A DNA stretch of 64,000 nt from the NCBI RefSeq assembly GCF_002368335.1, contig NZ_AP018288.1, forward strand, positions 6,828,436-6,892,435, in the 5' to 3' direction. This document shows, piece after piece, positions 15,626 through 24,470 of the stretch. This DNA is from Nostoc sp. NIES-4103 (GTDB taxonomy: Bacteria > Cyanobacteriota > Cyanobacteriia > Cyanobacteriales > Nostocaceae). Below the pieces are notes generated by a model. The model made no database searches and was not told the origin of the DNA. It saw only the letters and a program-made list of their open reading frames with translations. The first letter of the stretch is position 1, and each line of letters begins with the position of its first letter. The position numbers and the translations under genes were made by a program.

Positions 15626-16525
15626 ATGGTAACTTCAGATCTCTTAGTTGTTGACTTTGTTCAGCAGGATGATGTGCTGAAGCTTTACCCTGAAGCGCCA
15701 TTACTCTCCAGTGACAAAGCAGGATGGGACGGCATTCAACTGCAATATCATCACCATCCACCGCATCAGTTGGCAGAAAATTATTCCAGGCAACATCGCA
15801 TTATCATTCACGATCGCAGTCCTTCGCCGCCAATGGTTGAAGAGATGATCGAGCATCGTTTTCAAAAGCGGCAATTTGGATATGGCGATGTGACGGTTGT
15901 GCCAGCTGATGTCCTCAATTCGGCTTATTGGAACACCGAGTACGAATTTATTACTCTCAGTTTTGAGGCGAGGACGTTTGCAAGTCATACCTTCGATCTG
16001 ACGACTGCTACTGATGTCGAGCTTATCCCCAGTTTCAGCAAACCTGACCCGCTAATTTCCAGTCTTGGTTTCGCGCTCAAATCAGAGCTTGAGTCTAGCA
16101 AAGTTGCCAGTCGTCTCTATATTAATTCGTTAACAGCTGCTCTGATGACTCATTTATTGCGGCACTACTCAGCCCAAAGATCTATCTCTAGACCTCAGAG
16201 TGGTTTAGCCAAAAGACAATTGCAGCAGGTGATTGATTTCATTCATCAGCACCTTGAGCAGGACTTGGCGCTTGCCGAACTGGCAGCCATTGTGCAAATG
16301 AGTCCGAGTTATTTTTCAACGTTATTCAAACATTCGACCGGGCTAGCACCACATCAGTATGTGATTCAGTGCAGAGTTGAGCGCGCCAAGCAATTGCTAC
16401 GACAAAGTAACTTGACGATCGCAGAAATTGCTTACAGTCTTGGCTTCACCCATCAAAGCCACCTCAGCCGACACTTCAAACGATTGGTGGGCGTAAGTCC
16501 CAAAGCATTTCTCAAAAGTCAGTAA
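15626..16525 (+). CDS. AraC-family transcriptional regulator
   Basis: A 299-residue regulator with a ribosome-binding site (AGAAGGAG) nine bases before its ATG. Residues ~1-190 are a variable cupin-like sensing region. Residues ~195-299 carry the two helix-turn-helix motifs of the AraC/XylS domain: LAELAAIVQMSPSYFSTLFK and IAEIAYSLGFTHQSHLSRHF, ending in VGVSPKAF. It is followed in the same direction by two MFS transporters and a porin, which it probably activates. The ligand is unknown. The gene and its three neighbours look richer in G+C at silent positions than the surrounding DNA, but this was judged by eye and not measured. Confidence 0.9.
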   Translation: MVTSDLLVVDFVQQDDVLKLYPEAPLLSSDKAGWDGIQLQYHHHPPHQLAENYSRQHRIIIHDRSPSPPMVEEMIEHRFQKRQFGYGDVTVVPADVLNSAYWNTEYEFITLSFEARTFASHTFDLTTATDVELIPSFSKPDPLISSLGFALKSELESSKVASRLYINSLTAALMTHLLRHYSAQRSISRPQSGLAKRQLQQVIDFIHQHLEQDLALAELAAIVQMSPSYFSTLFKHSTGLAPHQYVIQCRVERAKQLLRQSNLTIAEIAYSLGFTHQSHLSRHFKRLVGVSPKAFLKSQ

Positions 16526-16692
16526 GAATGTGTCCAAAAACTCAAGAATGTGCAAGACAGCATTGAAGCGGTTTTGTAGAGTTATTTTATAAAGTGCAGC
16601 TATAGCAGCTGAAGTTTGCTGGAACAATCGCATATTTAATGCAAAACCAAGGCTTTTTTGACAGATACAACTTGGATTTCAGGAGTTTCACA

Positions 16693-17832
16693 ATGAAACG
16701 ACCCCAGTTCATTGTGGCAGTAGCCATTTTCCTCATCACCCACGCAACGAATTTGCAAATTCCCCTGTACGGTACTTATGCAAAGATGGCAGGTTTTGGT
16801 AGTGGTGTTTCGGCGATCGCTTTCTCAACCTACATTGCAGGATTGGTGCCAACGCTGGTTCTGCTGGGTGGAGCCTCTGACCGGATTGGACGCAAAACTG
16901 TCATCCTCACAAGTTTGCTATTGGCTTGTGTCGCAACGTTTTTAATGATTGTTCAGCCGAGTATCCACACGCTGTTCGTCACACGAGTTCTACAAGGAAT
17001 TGGCGTTGCTTTCATAACTGGAACAGCAACGGCATACCTATCAACGCTGATGCCACAAAATGCCACGAAGGTTGCTGCTTACGTCAGCTTAACTACTGCT
17101 TTGGGCTTTTCCAGTGGTGCGCTGTTTACGAATGCCGCTTTGTTTTATCGCTATTCACTGGTGCCGTTTAGCTATTGGGTCGTCTTTATTTTGCTTCTGG
17201 GCTGTATTGGTTTAACCATTAGTATTCCAGAACAGGCAACGGCTTCAGCAGCGTTGATCCGGCTGCCAAGTTTCTCAATGGGCGCAGTTTGGGCAGGGTT
17301 AGCGATCGCATTGGCATGGTCTTTGGCAGGAATTGTCGGTGTCATTTTACCTACCCAGCTAACAAGATATGGGCTACCGAACTGGGCAGGTCTAATGCTA
17401 TTCATCATTACGATCGCAGGGGTTGTGTTTCAACCTTTTGCCCGTCGGCTAGAGGCACGGCGATCGCTTCAGATCGGTGCTGTCCTGCTGGTAGCTGGCT
17501 ATTTTAGCTTCACATGTGGAGCGTGGCTTGGTCATTTAGGGTTGGTGCTGGCAGGAGTGGCGATCGCTGGAACAGCGTGCTACGGGTTCACCTACCTGGG
17601 CGGATTGGCTGAAGTGGTACAGATCAGCGGCACTCAATCTGCGAGATTCACCTCTGGCTATTTTGTCTGCGCTTATTTGGGGTACGGCATCCCTGTAATT
17701 CTGATTGGCTTTGTGTCTGACAAATTTGGCGTGATGCAGGCGTTATTTGGCTTTGGCGCAGTCTTGCTGGTTTGCAATGCCCTACTCTTTGTCAGATATC
17801 AACGAATAGCAAAAAACCAGTATCTTGCCTAG
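16693..17832 (+). CDS. MFS transporter
   Basis: A 379-residue, 12-helix transporter when started at the ATG at 16693, which has AGGAG eight bases upstream; the in-frame ATG at 16639 lacks such a site and would add an 18-residue soluble leader. The loop between helices 2 and 3 carries GGASDRIGRKTVI, the classic MFS motif A. The sequence resembles drug or sugar efflux permeases of the arabinose-efflux type. It follows the AraC gene by 167 bases and precedes a second, different MFS gene. The substrate cannot be inferred from sequence. Confidence 0.88.
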   Translation: MKRPQFIVAVAIFLITHATNLQIPLYGTYAKMAGFGSGVSAIAFSTYIAGLVPTLVLLGGASDRIGRKTVILTSLLLACVATFLMIVQPSIHTLFVTRVLQGIGVAFITGTATAYLSTLMPQNATKVAAYVSLTTALGFSSGALFTNAALFYRYSLVPFSYWVVFILLLGCIGLTISIPEQATASAALIRLPSFSMGAVWAGLAIALAWSLAGIVGVILPTQLTRYGLPNWAGLMLFIITIAGVVFQPFARRLEARRSLQIGAVLLVAGYFSFTCGAWLGHLGLVLAGVAIAGTACYGFTYLGGLAEVVQISGTQSARFTSGYFVCAYLGYGIPVILIGFVSDKFGVMQALFGFGAVLLVCNALLFVRYQRIAKNQYLA

Positions 17833-17930
17833 TCATCTTGATTTATAAGCTGCAATCTTACTCATACAACACCTGATGTAATTGTTTTTTTGACTCTACA
17901 AACAGGTTTTAAGAGGATTAATCCTTGATT

Positions 17931-19076
17931 ATGAATCGCAATATCGTTTGGCTAATGGCAATTACCAGTGGGGCTGCTGCTGCCAACCTGTATTACAACC
18001 AACCCCTGCTTGCAGCAATTACTCAGAATTTGAACGCCTCTGTTCAAGACGCAGGATTAATTCCGACGTTGGGACAAATTGGCTATGCAATGGGCAACTT
18101 TTTCATCGTTCCTCTCGGCGATCTTCTAGAGCGCAAACGTTTGCTCGTTAACATGCTCATTGGAACTGCTCTAGCTTTAGCTGCGGCTGCCGTTTCTCCT
18201 ACTATTGGCTGGTTAATTATTGCTAGCTTAATCGTTGGAGTAACAACAATCGTACCTCAGATCGCGGTTCCCTTTGCAGCTTTACTTGCTCCTGCGGCAG
18301 TGCGGGGCAAAGTTGTCGGCACAGTCATGAGCGGACTGCTGATTGGCATTCTTCTCGCCCGGACGGTGAGTGGCTTTATTGGTGCAGAACTAGGTTGGCG
18401 GGCAATCTATTGGATTGCGAGTGGCGTCATGTTGATGTTAGCGCTCGTTCTGTTTCGGGTGCTGCCCAACAGTCAGCCTGCGGTCATGTTTACTTACCGA
18501 GAATTGATGCGATCGATGTTGAAGTTGGTTCGAGAGCCTGTGTTGCAACAAGCTTCAATTACAGGTGCAATGGCTTTCGGGGCATTTAGCGTTTTTTGGA
18601 GTACCTTGATTTTTCTATTAGAACAACCACCTTATCAATATGGCAGCGAGGTCGCTGGGTTGTTTGGGTTGATTGGGGTCGTTGGAGCTGCAAGCGCGCC
18701 ACTAGCTGGCAAACTTGCTGATCGCAGAAGTCCTATACTGGCGATTGCACTGGGCTTACTCGCAACTACTGTGTCTTTCCTGGTGTTTTGGTTGTTTGGA
18801 TACCAACTATGGGGACTGATTGTTGGCGTGATTTTGTTAGATATGGGGGTACAGGTGACAACAGTATCCAACCAGGCATTGATTTACAGGCTACCTGAAG
18901 AAACGCATAGCCGTTTGAATGCGCTGTTTGTCACATTCTATTTCTTTGGTGGCGCGATCGGTTCATTCCTGGGTGCTTACGGCTGGAATCTCTGGCGATG
19001 GAATGGAGTTTGTACCGCCGGGATGTTTTTGTTGATCGTTGCTTTTGCAGCACTCACGCTTGGACGTAAGCGTTAA
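17931..19076 (+). CDS. MFS transporter, second type
   Basis: A 381-residue, 12-helix MFS protein. The ATG at 17931 is preferred because AAGAGG lies 14 bases upstream; an in-frame TTG at 17925 is possible. The N-terminus AANLYYNQPLLAAI is characteristic of a branch of bacterial MFS proteins annotated as inner-membrane efflux proteins. Motif A is reduced (PLGDLLERKRLL). It is not a recent duplicate of the preceding MFS gene; the two share only fold-level features. Gene order AraC, MFS, MFS, porin suggests one transport module. Confidence 0.87.
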   Translation: MNRNIVWLMAITSGAAAANLYYNQPLLAAITQNLNASVQDAGLIPTLGQIGYAMGNFFIVPLGDLLERKRLLVNMLIGTALALAAAAVSPTIGWLIIASLIVGVTTIVPQIAVPFAALLAPAAVRGKVVGTVMSGLLIGILLARTVSGFIGAELGWRAIYWIASGVMLMLALVLFRVLPNSQPAVMFTYRELMRSMLKLVREPVLQQASITGAMAFGAFSVFWSTLIFLLEQPPYQYGSEVAGLFGLIGVVGAASAPLAGKLADRRSPILAIALGLLATTVSFLVFWLFGYQLWGLIVGVILLDMGVQVTTVSNQALIYRLPEETHSRLNALFVTFYFFGGAIGSFLGAYGWNLWRWNGVCTAGMFLLIVAFAALTLGRKR

Positions 19077-19102
19077 CCATTCTAAAAATCTACTGTTGAA
19101 GT

Positions 19103-20758
19103 ATGCAAAATTATTGGTTTGCAAATTTTCATATAATGGGTTGTTTGAGTGTTTTGAGCTTCGTCATCCTCAATCATGCAACTCCTGCCTTAGCAAAGAC
19201 TGTTGAGTCTTTAACTTTTGAGGAAAAACTTTCTTTTGTTACTCCAACTTCAATTACCCAGCTAATTCCTGAAAGTATTCCCCAAGAATCAGGCGCAACG
19301 CTACAAGGACAAGTGACTTCAGTAAATCAACTAGATGATGTTCAACCTACACATTGGGCATTTCAGGTGCTTCAATCTTTGATCGCTCGATATGACATTC
19401 TTACAAGCTATCCAGACCTAACTTTTCGGAGCGATCAAGCAATGACTCGCTACGAATTTGCACTAGCATTGAACATAACACTTAAACAAATCAGCGAACA
19501 AATTGCTCAAGGAACTGGTTCCCGAATATCTCGTGATGATTTAGAGACATTACAACGACTTCAAGAAGAGTTTTCTGGTGAACTCAGCACATTACAAGAA
19601 CGTGTAGATGGATTGGCAGCCCGAACTGCTGAGTTGGAAGCAAGTCAGTTCTCGACAACCACCACATTGTCAGGAATAGTTGTGTTTGGAGTCACTGGCG
19701 GAAGCTATAGTGGCGATCGCATTGTTGATGTCACAGCTAGAGAAATTGCGACAAAAGATCCAAACCCTACATTCCTTTACCGAGCTACCCTAGACTTCAC
19801 TACAAGTTTTAATGGAACAGATGCACTAGAACTCTGGCTGGAAATTGGCAGCAATGGGGCAGACGACAATGTAGCAGGATTGTTAGAACCGAGTCTTGGC
19901 AGCGTTTTAGACTATTCAGCCAAACCGCCCGTTGAAGAGTTTGGCGTGTCCCGTCTGAATTATACCTTTTCTCCATCTGAGGGTTTGACGCTTTCCCTCG
20001 GCCCAGTCATCAGTCTGACTGACTATGTAGACATCAACCGTTATGCAAATGTCAGTTTTCTAGACTTCTCTACGCAAGCATTGGTAAACAACTATATTCT
20101 TTTTCCAGTTCAAGGGCTAGGAGCGGGTGCTGCTATCAGGTGGAATCCGAATGAAGGCGCATTTACGGCACGAGCTGCTTATGTGGCGGCATCTGCCAGT
20201 CGATCGAAAATAGAGAGTTCATCTCCAGTTCCTGGTATTTTCCCACTGGGATACATTCTTTATCCCAACGGACGAGGAGAAGGAGGGCTGTTTGGCGATC
20301 CTTATCAAGGAATCATTGAGTTAGAATACGCTCCTTCTAGAATGTTTGCGCTACGCTTGCAATATACGAGCGGTAGTATTTTAGGAGGGAACTTTGATGT
20401 CTTTGGAGCCAACTTGGAATTGACGCTTTCAGACCGTTTTGCTGTTTTTGGACGCTACGGTTACGGTAGCTACGCTGATACTGCCTTTGGTGATTTAAAG
20501 CCTAGCTATTGGATGGCAGGTGTAGCTTTTCTGGATCTATTCATTGAAAATGCTCTGGCCGGCATAGCTGTAGGTCAGCCGTTTATCGCAAGTGAAATAG
20601 GAGATTTGACGCAAACGAATTTCGAGGCTTTCTACAATTTTCCAGTTAATGACAATATCCGTGTCACACCTGTATTTCAAGTGATTACAAATCCAGCTAA
20701 TCAAAGCGTCAATGGCACAATCCTTACAGGTACACTCCGCACCGTCTTCTCGTTCTAA
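19103..20758 (+). CDS. SLH-domain OprB-type outer-membrane porin
   Basis: 551 residues. A signal peptide is visible (hydrophobic segment about 9-25, ending ATPALAKT). An S-layer homology domain spans ~75-125 (PTHWAFQVLQSLIARYDILT then YPDLTFRSDQAMTRYEFA). A coiled-coil segment spans ~150-180 (LQRLQEEFSGELSTLQERVD), and the carbohydrate-selective porin (OprB) beta-barrel runs to the end, terminating in phenylalanine as barrel proteins do. This architecture is typical of the major cyanobacterial porins, some annotated as iron-uptake porins. The SLH domain should bind peptidoglycan-linked pyruvylated polysaccharide. It follows the MFS gene by only 26 bases and may serve as its outer-membrane partner. 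Confidence 0.9.
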   Translation: MQNYWFANFHIMGCLSVLSFVILNHATPALAKTVESLTFEEKLSFVTPTSITQLIPESIPQESGATLQGQVTSVNQLDDVQPTHWAFQVLQSLIARYDILTSYPDLTFRSDQAMTRYEFALALNITLKQISEQIAQGTGSRISRDDLETLQRLQEEFSGELSTLQERVDGLAARTAELEASQFSTTTTLSGIVVFGVTGGSYSGDRIVDVTAREIATKDPNPTFLYRATLDFTTSFNGTDALELWLEIGSNGADDNVAGLLEPSLGSVLDYSAKPPVEEFGVSRLNYTFSPSEGLTLSLGPVISLTDYVDINRYANVSFLDFSTQALVNNYILFPVQGLGAGAAIRWNPNEGAFTARAAYVAASASRSKIESSSPVPGIFPLGYILYPNGRGEGGLFGDPYQGIIELEYAPSRMFALRLQYTSGSILGGNFDVFGANLELTLSDRFAVFGRYGYGSYADTAFGDLKPSYWMAGVAFLDLFIENALAGIAVGQPFIASEIGDLTQTNFEAFYNFPVNDNIRVTPVFQVITNPANQSVNGTILTGTLRTVFSF

Positions 20759-20768
20759 CAAATGCCGA

Positions 20769-20787
20769 ATTTTAGAGAATTGGTATT
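20769..20787. repeat. Solo IS630-type terminal repeat
   Basis: ATTTTAGAGAATTGGTATT matches the complement of the left end of the IS remnant (13619-13637) at 18 of 19 positions. It begins ten bases after the porin stop codon, and no partner end or transposase sequence is seen nearby. Confidence 0.65.
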
Positions 20788-20839
20788 GGAAATATTAAAT
20801 CATCATCATCCTTCACTGACCCCGCTTAAACAGGGGACT

Positions 20840-20880
20840 AGGGCATGGGGCATGGGGCATGGGGCATGGGGCATTGGGCA
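20840..20880. repeat. STRR array (GGGGCAT)
   Basis: Five or six GGGCATG heptamers followed by a degenerate unit, between the convergent porin and mmsA genes. The complementary family (GCCCCAT) appears at about 59918-59949. Confidence 0.8.
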
Positions 20881-20949
20881 TAAAGCATAGGTTTAGTTAT
20901 TTTCTCCCTGATCTCCCTCATCTCCCCCATTTCCCTCATCCCCCCATCC

Positions 20950-22428
20950 TCAAAATTGCCGCGACCAATCACTTGGCCAGCGTTCAACTACAACTTTAGT
21001 TTGAGTAAAAAACTCTACTGCGTGGTTACTTTGTCCGTGCAAGTCGCCAAAAAAGCTTTCTTTCCAACCGCTAAATGGAAAAAATGCCATCGGTGCAGCA
21101 ACGCCAATGTTAATACCGATATTACCTGCTTCGGCTTCGTAGCGAAATTTTCGAGCTGCTGCACCGCTACTAGTGAACAAACAAGCCATATTGCCATATT
21201 GACCGCTATTTACTAAAGCGATCGCATCATCAATACTATCTAAATGTATTAAACTCAACACTGGCCCAAAAATTTCTGTGCGGGCAATTTCTCCTGCTGG
21301 ATCAATATTTTGCAAAATCGTAGGACGAATAAAATTACCGTTTTCATAACTAGTAATATTCGCAAACCGCCCATCTACTAACAGGTTTGCGCCTTCATCT
21401 GTCCCTTTCTGAATTAATCCCTCAATTCGGGTTTTACTTTCAGCGGTAATTACTGGGCCCATTTCTACATCTTGGTCTAAACCATTACCCACTACCCGTT
21501 TTTTGGCAGTTTCCGCGATCGCTTCTGTAAATGTATGACGTGCTGCACCCACAGTAATGGCTATTGAGGCGGCTAAACAACGCTGTCCCGCACAACCAAA
21601 AGCACTATCAGCAGCAATGCGGGTAGTCATCTCTATGTCTGCATCTGGCAAGACTATAATCGGATTTTTCGCGCCCCCTTGACATTGTACTCGTTTACCA
21701 TTTGCCGCACCCCGACTATATATATATTTAGCTACCGGGGTGGAACCGACAAAACTAATGGCGCGAATTTGGGGATGATCTAAAATGGCATCTACAGCCG
21801 CTTTTGCACCATTGACTAAGTTGACAACGCCTTTGGGTAAACCTGTTTTTTCCAGCAACTCAAAGATTTTTTGCATCGTCAACGGCACTTTTTCCGAAGG
21901 CTTGACAATGTAAGTATTACCGCAAGCGATCGCATATGGTAAAAACCAAAAGGGAATCATCCCCGGAAAATTGAAAGGACAAATCACCGCCGCCACTCCC
22001 AAAGGTTGACGAATCATCATTTCATCAATTCCCCTGGCGATATCTTCTAAGTTAGTTCCCTGCATCATCATGGGAATACCACAGGCGACTTCCACATTTT
22101 CAATAGCACGACGCATTTCGCCTTTTGACTCAGCCAAGGTTTTACCACATTCGATGGTGATGGTGCGGGCTAAATCTTCAAAATGTTCCTCTAGCAAATT
22201 CTTGAGTTTAAATAAATATTGCGATCGCTCCGTGGGTGGAGTCCGCCGCCATGTAACAAAAGCTGCTGCTGCTGCCTCTGCCGCTTGATTGACCTCAGAT
22301 GCAGGCGATAAAGGAACTTTAGCTAATAATTCTGTTGTGGCTGGGTTGATAACTTCTAAGTATTCTGTAGCCTGTGATGCACACCACTGACCATTAATAT
22401 AGTTGGGTAAGATAGGAACTGTATTCAT
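20950..22428 (-). CDS. mmsA: CoA-acylating methylmalonate-semialdehyde dehydrogenase
   Basis: 492 residues of the aldehyde dehydrogenase superfamily. The catalytic Cys lies in GCAGQRCLA (Cys ~286). The NAD-binding stretch FVGSTPVAKYI and the PFNFPGMIP motif are present. The general-base glutamate region of ordinary ALDHs (ELGGK) is replaced by CQGGAKN, which is typical of CoA-dependent MMSDH/IolA enzymes. The reaction is malonate- or methylmalonate-semialdehyde plus CoA and NAD+ to acetyl- or propionyl-CoA, CO2 and NADH, in valine, beta-alanine or inositol breakdown. No other genes of those pathways are in the window. The gene stands alone, convergent with the porin. Confidence 0.9.
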   Translation of the reverse strand: MNTVPILPNYINGQWCASQATEYLEVINPATTELLAKVPLSPASEVNQAAEAAAAAFVTWRRTPPTERSQYLFKLKNLLEEHFEDLARTITIECGKTLAESKGEMRRAIENVEVACGIPMMMQGTNLEDIARGIDEMMIRQPLGVAAVICPFNFPGMIPFWFLPYAIACGNTYIVKPSEKVPLTMQKIFELLEKTGLPKGVVNLVNGAKAAVDAILDHPQIRAISFVGSTPVAKYIYSRGAANGKRVQCQGGAKNPIIVLPDADIEMTTRIAADSAFGCAGQRCLAASIAITVGAARHTFTEAIAETAKKRVVGNGLDQDVEMGPVITAESKTRIEGLIQKGTDEGANLLVDGRFANITSYENGNFIRPTILQNIDPAGEIARTEIFGPVLSLIHLDSIDDAIALVNSGQYGNMACLFTSSGAAARKFRYEAEAGNIGINIGVAAPMAFFPFSGWKESFFGDLHGQSNHAVEFFTQTKVVVERWPSDWSRQF

Positions 22429-22544
22429 AAAGGCGGCGTTGGATTTGCAGAATATAGATGCATCTATATTGATACAGCGACAAACACATAGCCGTCTCTA
22501 AAGAAATGTAAACAGATAAATGAAAAGCAAAATATGAATCGCCT

Positions 22545-22573
22545 GTAGAGACGTTCCGTCGGAACGTCTCTAC
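22545..22573. repeat. GTAGAGACG-type hairpin
   Basis: GTAGAGACGTTCC, loop GTC, then GGAACGTCTCTAC: a perfect 13-base stem. The same outer stem (GTAGAGACG...CGTCTCTAC) with different inner bases is found at 50881-50909, and TAGAGACGCG...CGCGTCTCTA at 34631-34656. No T-run follows here, and it lies upstream of the leftward mmsA gene, so it does not act as that gene's terminator. Confidence 0.75.
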
Positions 22574-23066
22574 TAAATTAGGTATTTCGTGAACTGGTAT
22601 AAGTCAGTTGCAACCGACTCAAATACTTTCCCAGTCAGATTTATCTGACTTTAGCTCAAAGCCTGCGAAATTTATTTCTTTGCGGGATGAAAACTTGCTG
22701 CAACCTATGACAAAAATAATTAATTTTTTGACATATGTATGTAGGTACTGAAAAAACAATTCTCTTAATCTATAAATTCAAAGCTTCTACAACTAAGTAC
22801 TACAGTAATAATTCTGATGAATATCTATACATTTAATATTAAAATCTTAGTTGCTAGATAATAACAATATAACAGCCCTAATGCTTATGCGTAATTGCTA
22901 TCAAACAATACTCTTTGATAAAAAGTGTATTTAGCTACTTTAAATGTATTTAAAATTATTACCTAATACGATATTTATAACAGTGAAAAAACTGAAAATA
23001 TCAGTTTGACAAGATTAAGCATAATATCGTAAGCTACATAACTTAAGATAGCAATTTTATCAAACA

Positions 23067-23243
23067 GAATTCAGGAGTCAGGAGTCAGAATTCAGCTTGG
23101 GTATTCTGTACGAGTGGCGGATGAAAAGGGCGCGTTTTTGCACCCCCACTAAATCTTCGCTCTTGCGTGGTCTTCAATTAGTGGTGGGTCTGAATCCCTC
23201 ACGAAGAGCGTTCTGACTCCTGAATTCAGTTGGGTCTGAATTC
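23067..23243. repeat. Palindromic element with GAATTCAGGAGTCAG ends
   Basis: GAATTCAGGAGTCAG (23067-23081) is inverted as CTGACTCCTGAATTC (23213-23227), with a second GAATTC on each inner or outer side (23088-23093 and 23238-23243). The ~130-base core is GC-richer than its surroundings and holds CCCCCACTAA and TTAGTGGTGGG, which can pair partly. It looks like a non-coding mobile repeat. Confidence 0.6.
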
Positions 23244-23408
23244 TTCTTCAAAAAGCACAAGGGTGCATAAACAAGAAATCAAGTCAAAAACAATACACTG
23301 TTTTAGAGTATTAAATTTAAACTATTAGTAGGGATTTAAAAGTAATTATAACTAACAAGCATCAATTAATTTACATTAACTTTATATTTGCATCTGAAGG
23401 AAAAAATA

Positions 23409-24104
23409 ATGAGTCAACGGTCACACAGAGTAGCATTTTCTGGAGCCTCATTGTTGATATTAGGAATAGGAATTGTCAGTTTAAGCACTTTGTTGAGCGA
23501 ACCAAAAATTGTCAAAGCAGAAGTACAGCCCCACAAAGTAACAAGAAACAATAGTTGGCTAACAGCTTCTTTTCCTGTAGAAAACTTTCAAGCTTACACA
23601 TCTGCATTTGGTTACAGACGTTCAGCTACTGGTGGTACCAATGGGGAATTTCACGGCGGCTTAGATATGGCTGCACCACAAGGTAGTTATATTCGCAATT
23701 GGTGGGCAGGTACAGTGATTAAAGTAGGCGATCGCAATGCCTGCGGAACCCATATAGTAATTAGATCAGGACAATGGGAACACACTTATTGCCACATGGA
23801 AGGACACGTGGAAACGGCACAAGGTCATCGTTATCTCATTGACCGTGCCGGCGGAATCCAAATTTGGGAAGGTCAGCAAATACCAACAGGAGCCAGAATA
23901 GGTAGAGTAGGGATGACCGGACGTACTACCGGGCCACACCTCCATTGGGGGCTGAAATATGCCAATAACTATGTAGATCCTGCACTAGTTCTTCGAGAAA
24001 TGTTTTCTCAGCAGCAAATTGCTAGAAACAACTCAACAGTTAATTATCAACAGTCACAAGTCATCATTCAAGAGTCAAAATCCACTAGTGATTCTGGTTA
24101 TTAA
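23409..24104 (+). CDS. Secreted M23 family metallopeptidase
   Basis: 231 residues from the ATG at 23409, which has GAAGGA eight bases before it; an in-frame ATG at 23388 would add seven residues. The N-terminus has a signal anchor (~10-30, FSGASLLILGIGIVSL). The catalytic domain contains the zinc ligands HGGLD (HxxxD) and the HxH motif GPHLHWG of lysostaphin-type endopeptidases. It should cleave peptide cross-links in peptidoglycan. The C-terminal ~30 residues (VNYQQSQVIIQESK) are Gln/Ser-rich, and their DNA resembles the heptamer repeats, so the tail may be repeat-derived. A long non-coding region precedes it. Confidence 0.88.
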   Translation: MSQRSHRVAFSGASLLILGIGIVSLSTLLSEPKIVKAEVQPHKVTRNNSWLTASFPVENFQAYTSAFGYRRSATGGTNGEFHGGLDMAAPQGSYIRNWWAGTVIKVGDRNACGTHIVIRSGQWEHTYCHMEGHVETAQGHRYLIDRAGGIQIWEGQQIPTGARIGRVGMTGRTTGPHLHWGLKYANNYVDPALVLREMFSQQQIARNNSTVNYQQSQVIIQESKSTSDSGY

Positions 24105-24204
24105 TCATAGGAAACTTCCAGAAATCAAAACAATTGCCTGAAATTGATAACTCAATACAGTTCAGTTAAGCATTTCTTCATTCTCTCTGTGTTCTCTGCG
24201 TTTG

Positions 24205-24330
24205 GAGTCGACCTCCCTCTCCATTTAGGCGAGGGAGGAGAAAGGAAAAAATCACGGTTTTACTCCCCTCTCAAGGTAGGAGAGGGGTCGGGGGAGAGGT
24301 CAAAACAGCGCTTGTCGAACTCACGTTAAC
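24205..24330. repeat. MITE-like palindromic element, copy 2
   Basis: Same core as 6201-6350: GACCTCCCTC, GGGAGGAG, a TTTTACTCCCCTCTC block, AGGAGAGGGG, GGGGAGAGGT, AAAACAGCGCTTGTCGAACTC. The left end is eroded (GAGTCGACC), whereas the right end TCGAACTCACGTTAAC is intact and complements the left end of copy 1. It lies between the convergent M23 and ftsH genes. Confidence 0.7.
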
Positions 24331-24470
24331 TGAACCGTATTGGTTGATAACTGATGACTCATAACTGATAGATGTTGATGAGCAACAGACAATTAAATTC
24401 GATAAATCTTATTTGTCAGTCTTTCAAAGAGTTACCATTTACCAGCCATCAGTCATCAGTTATCACTAAT

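Larger units (their letters stand above)
22429..23408. other. Long AT-rich intergenic region between mmsA and the M23 peptidase
   Basis: About 980 bases without a credible gene. It contains a perfect hairpin at 22545-22573, an AT-rich stretch from 22700 to 23060 likely to include the promoter of the rightward peptidase gene or a distal regulatory region, and a palindromic element at 23067-23243. I recognised no riboswitch. Confidence 0.5.

Noticed and set aside
16639..16692. Longer N-terminus for the first MFS protein
   Set aside because: The extra 18 residues are polar, precede the first helix and lack a ribosome-binding site, while AGGAG is well placed before 16693.
24144..24329. 61-residue open frame after the M23 peptidase
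   Set aside because: It overlaps copy 2 of the palindromic element and has no protein-like features.
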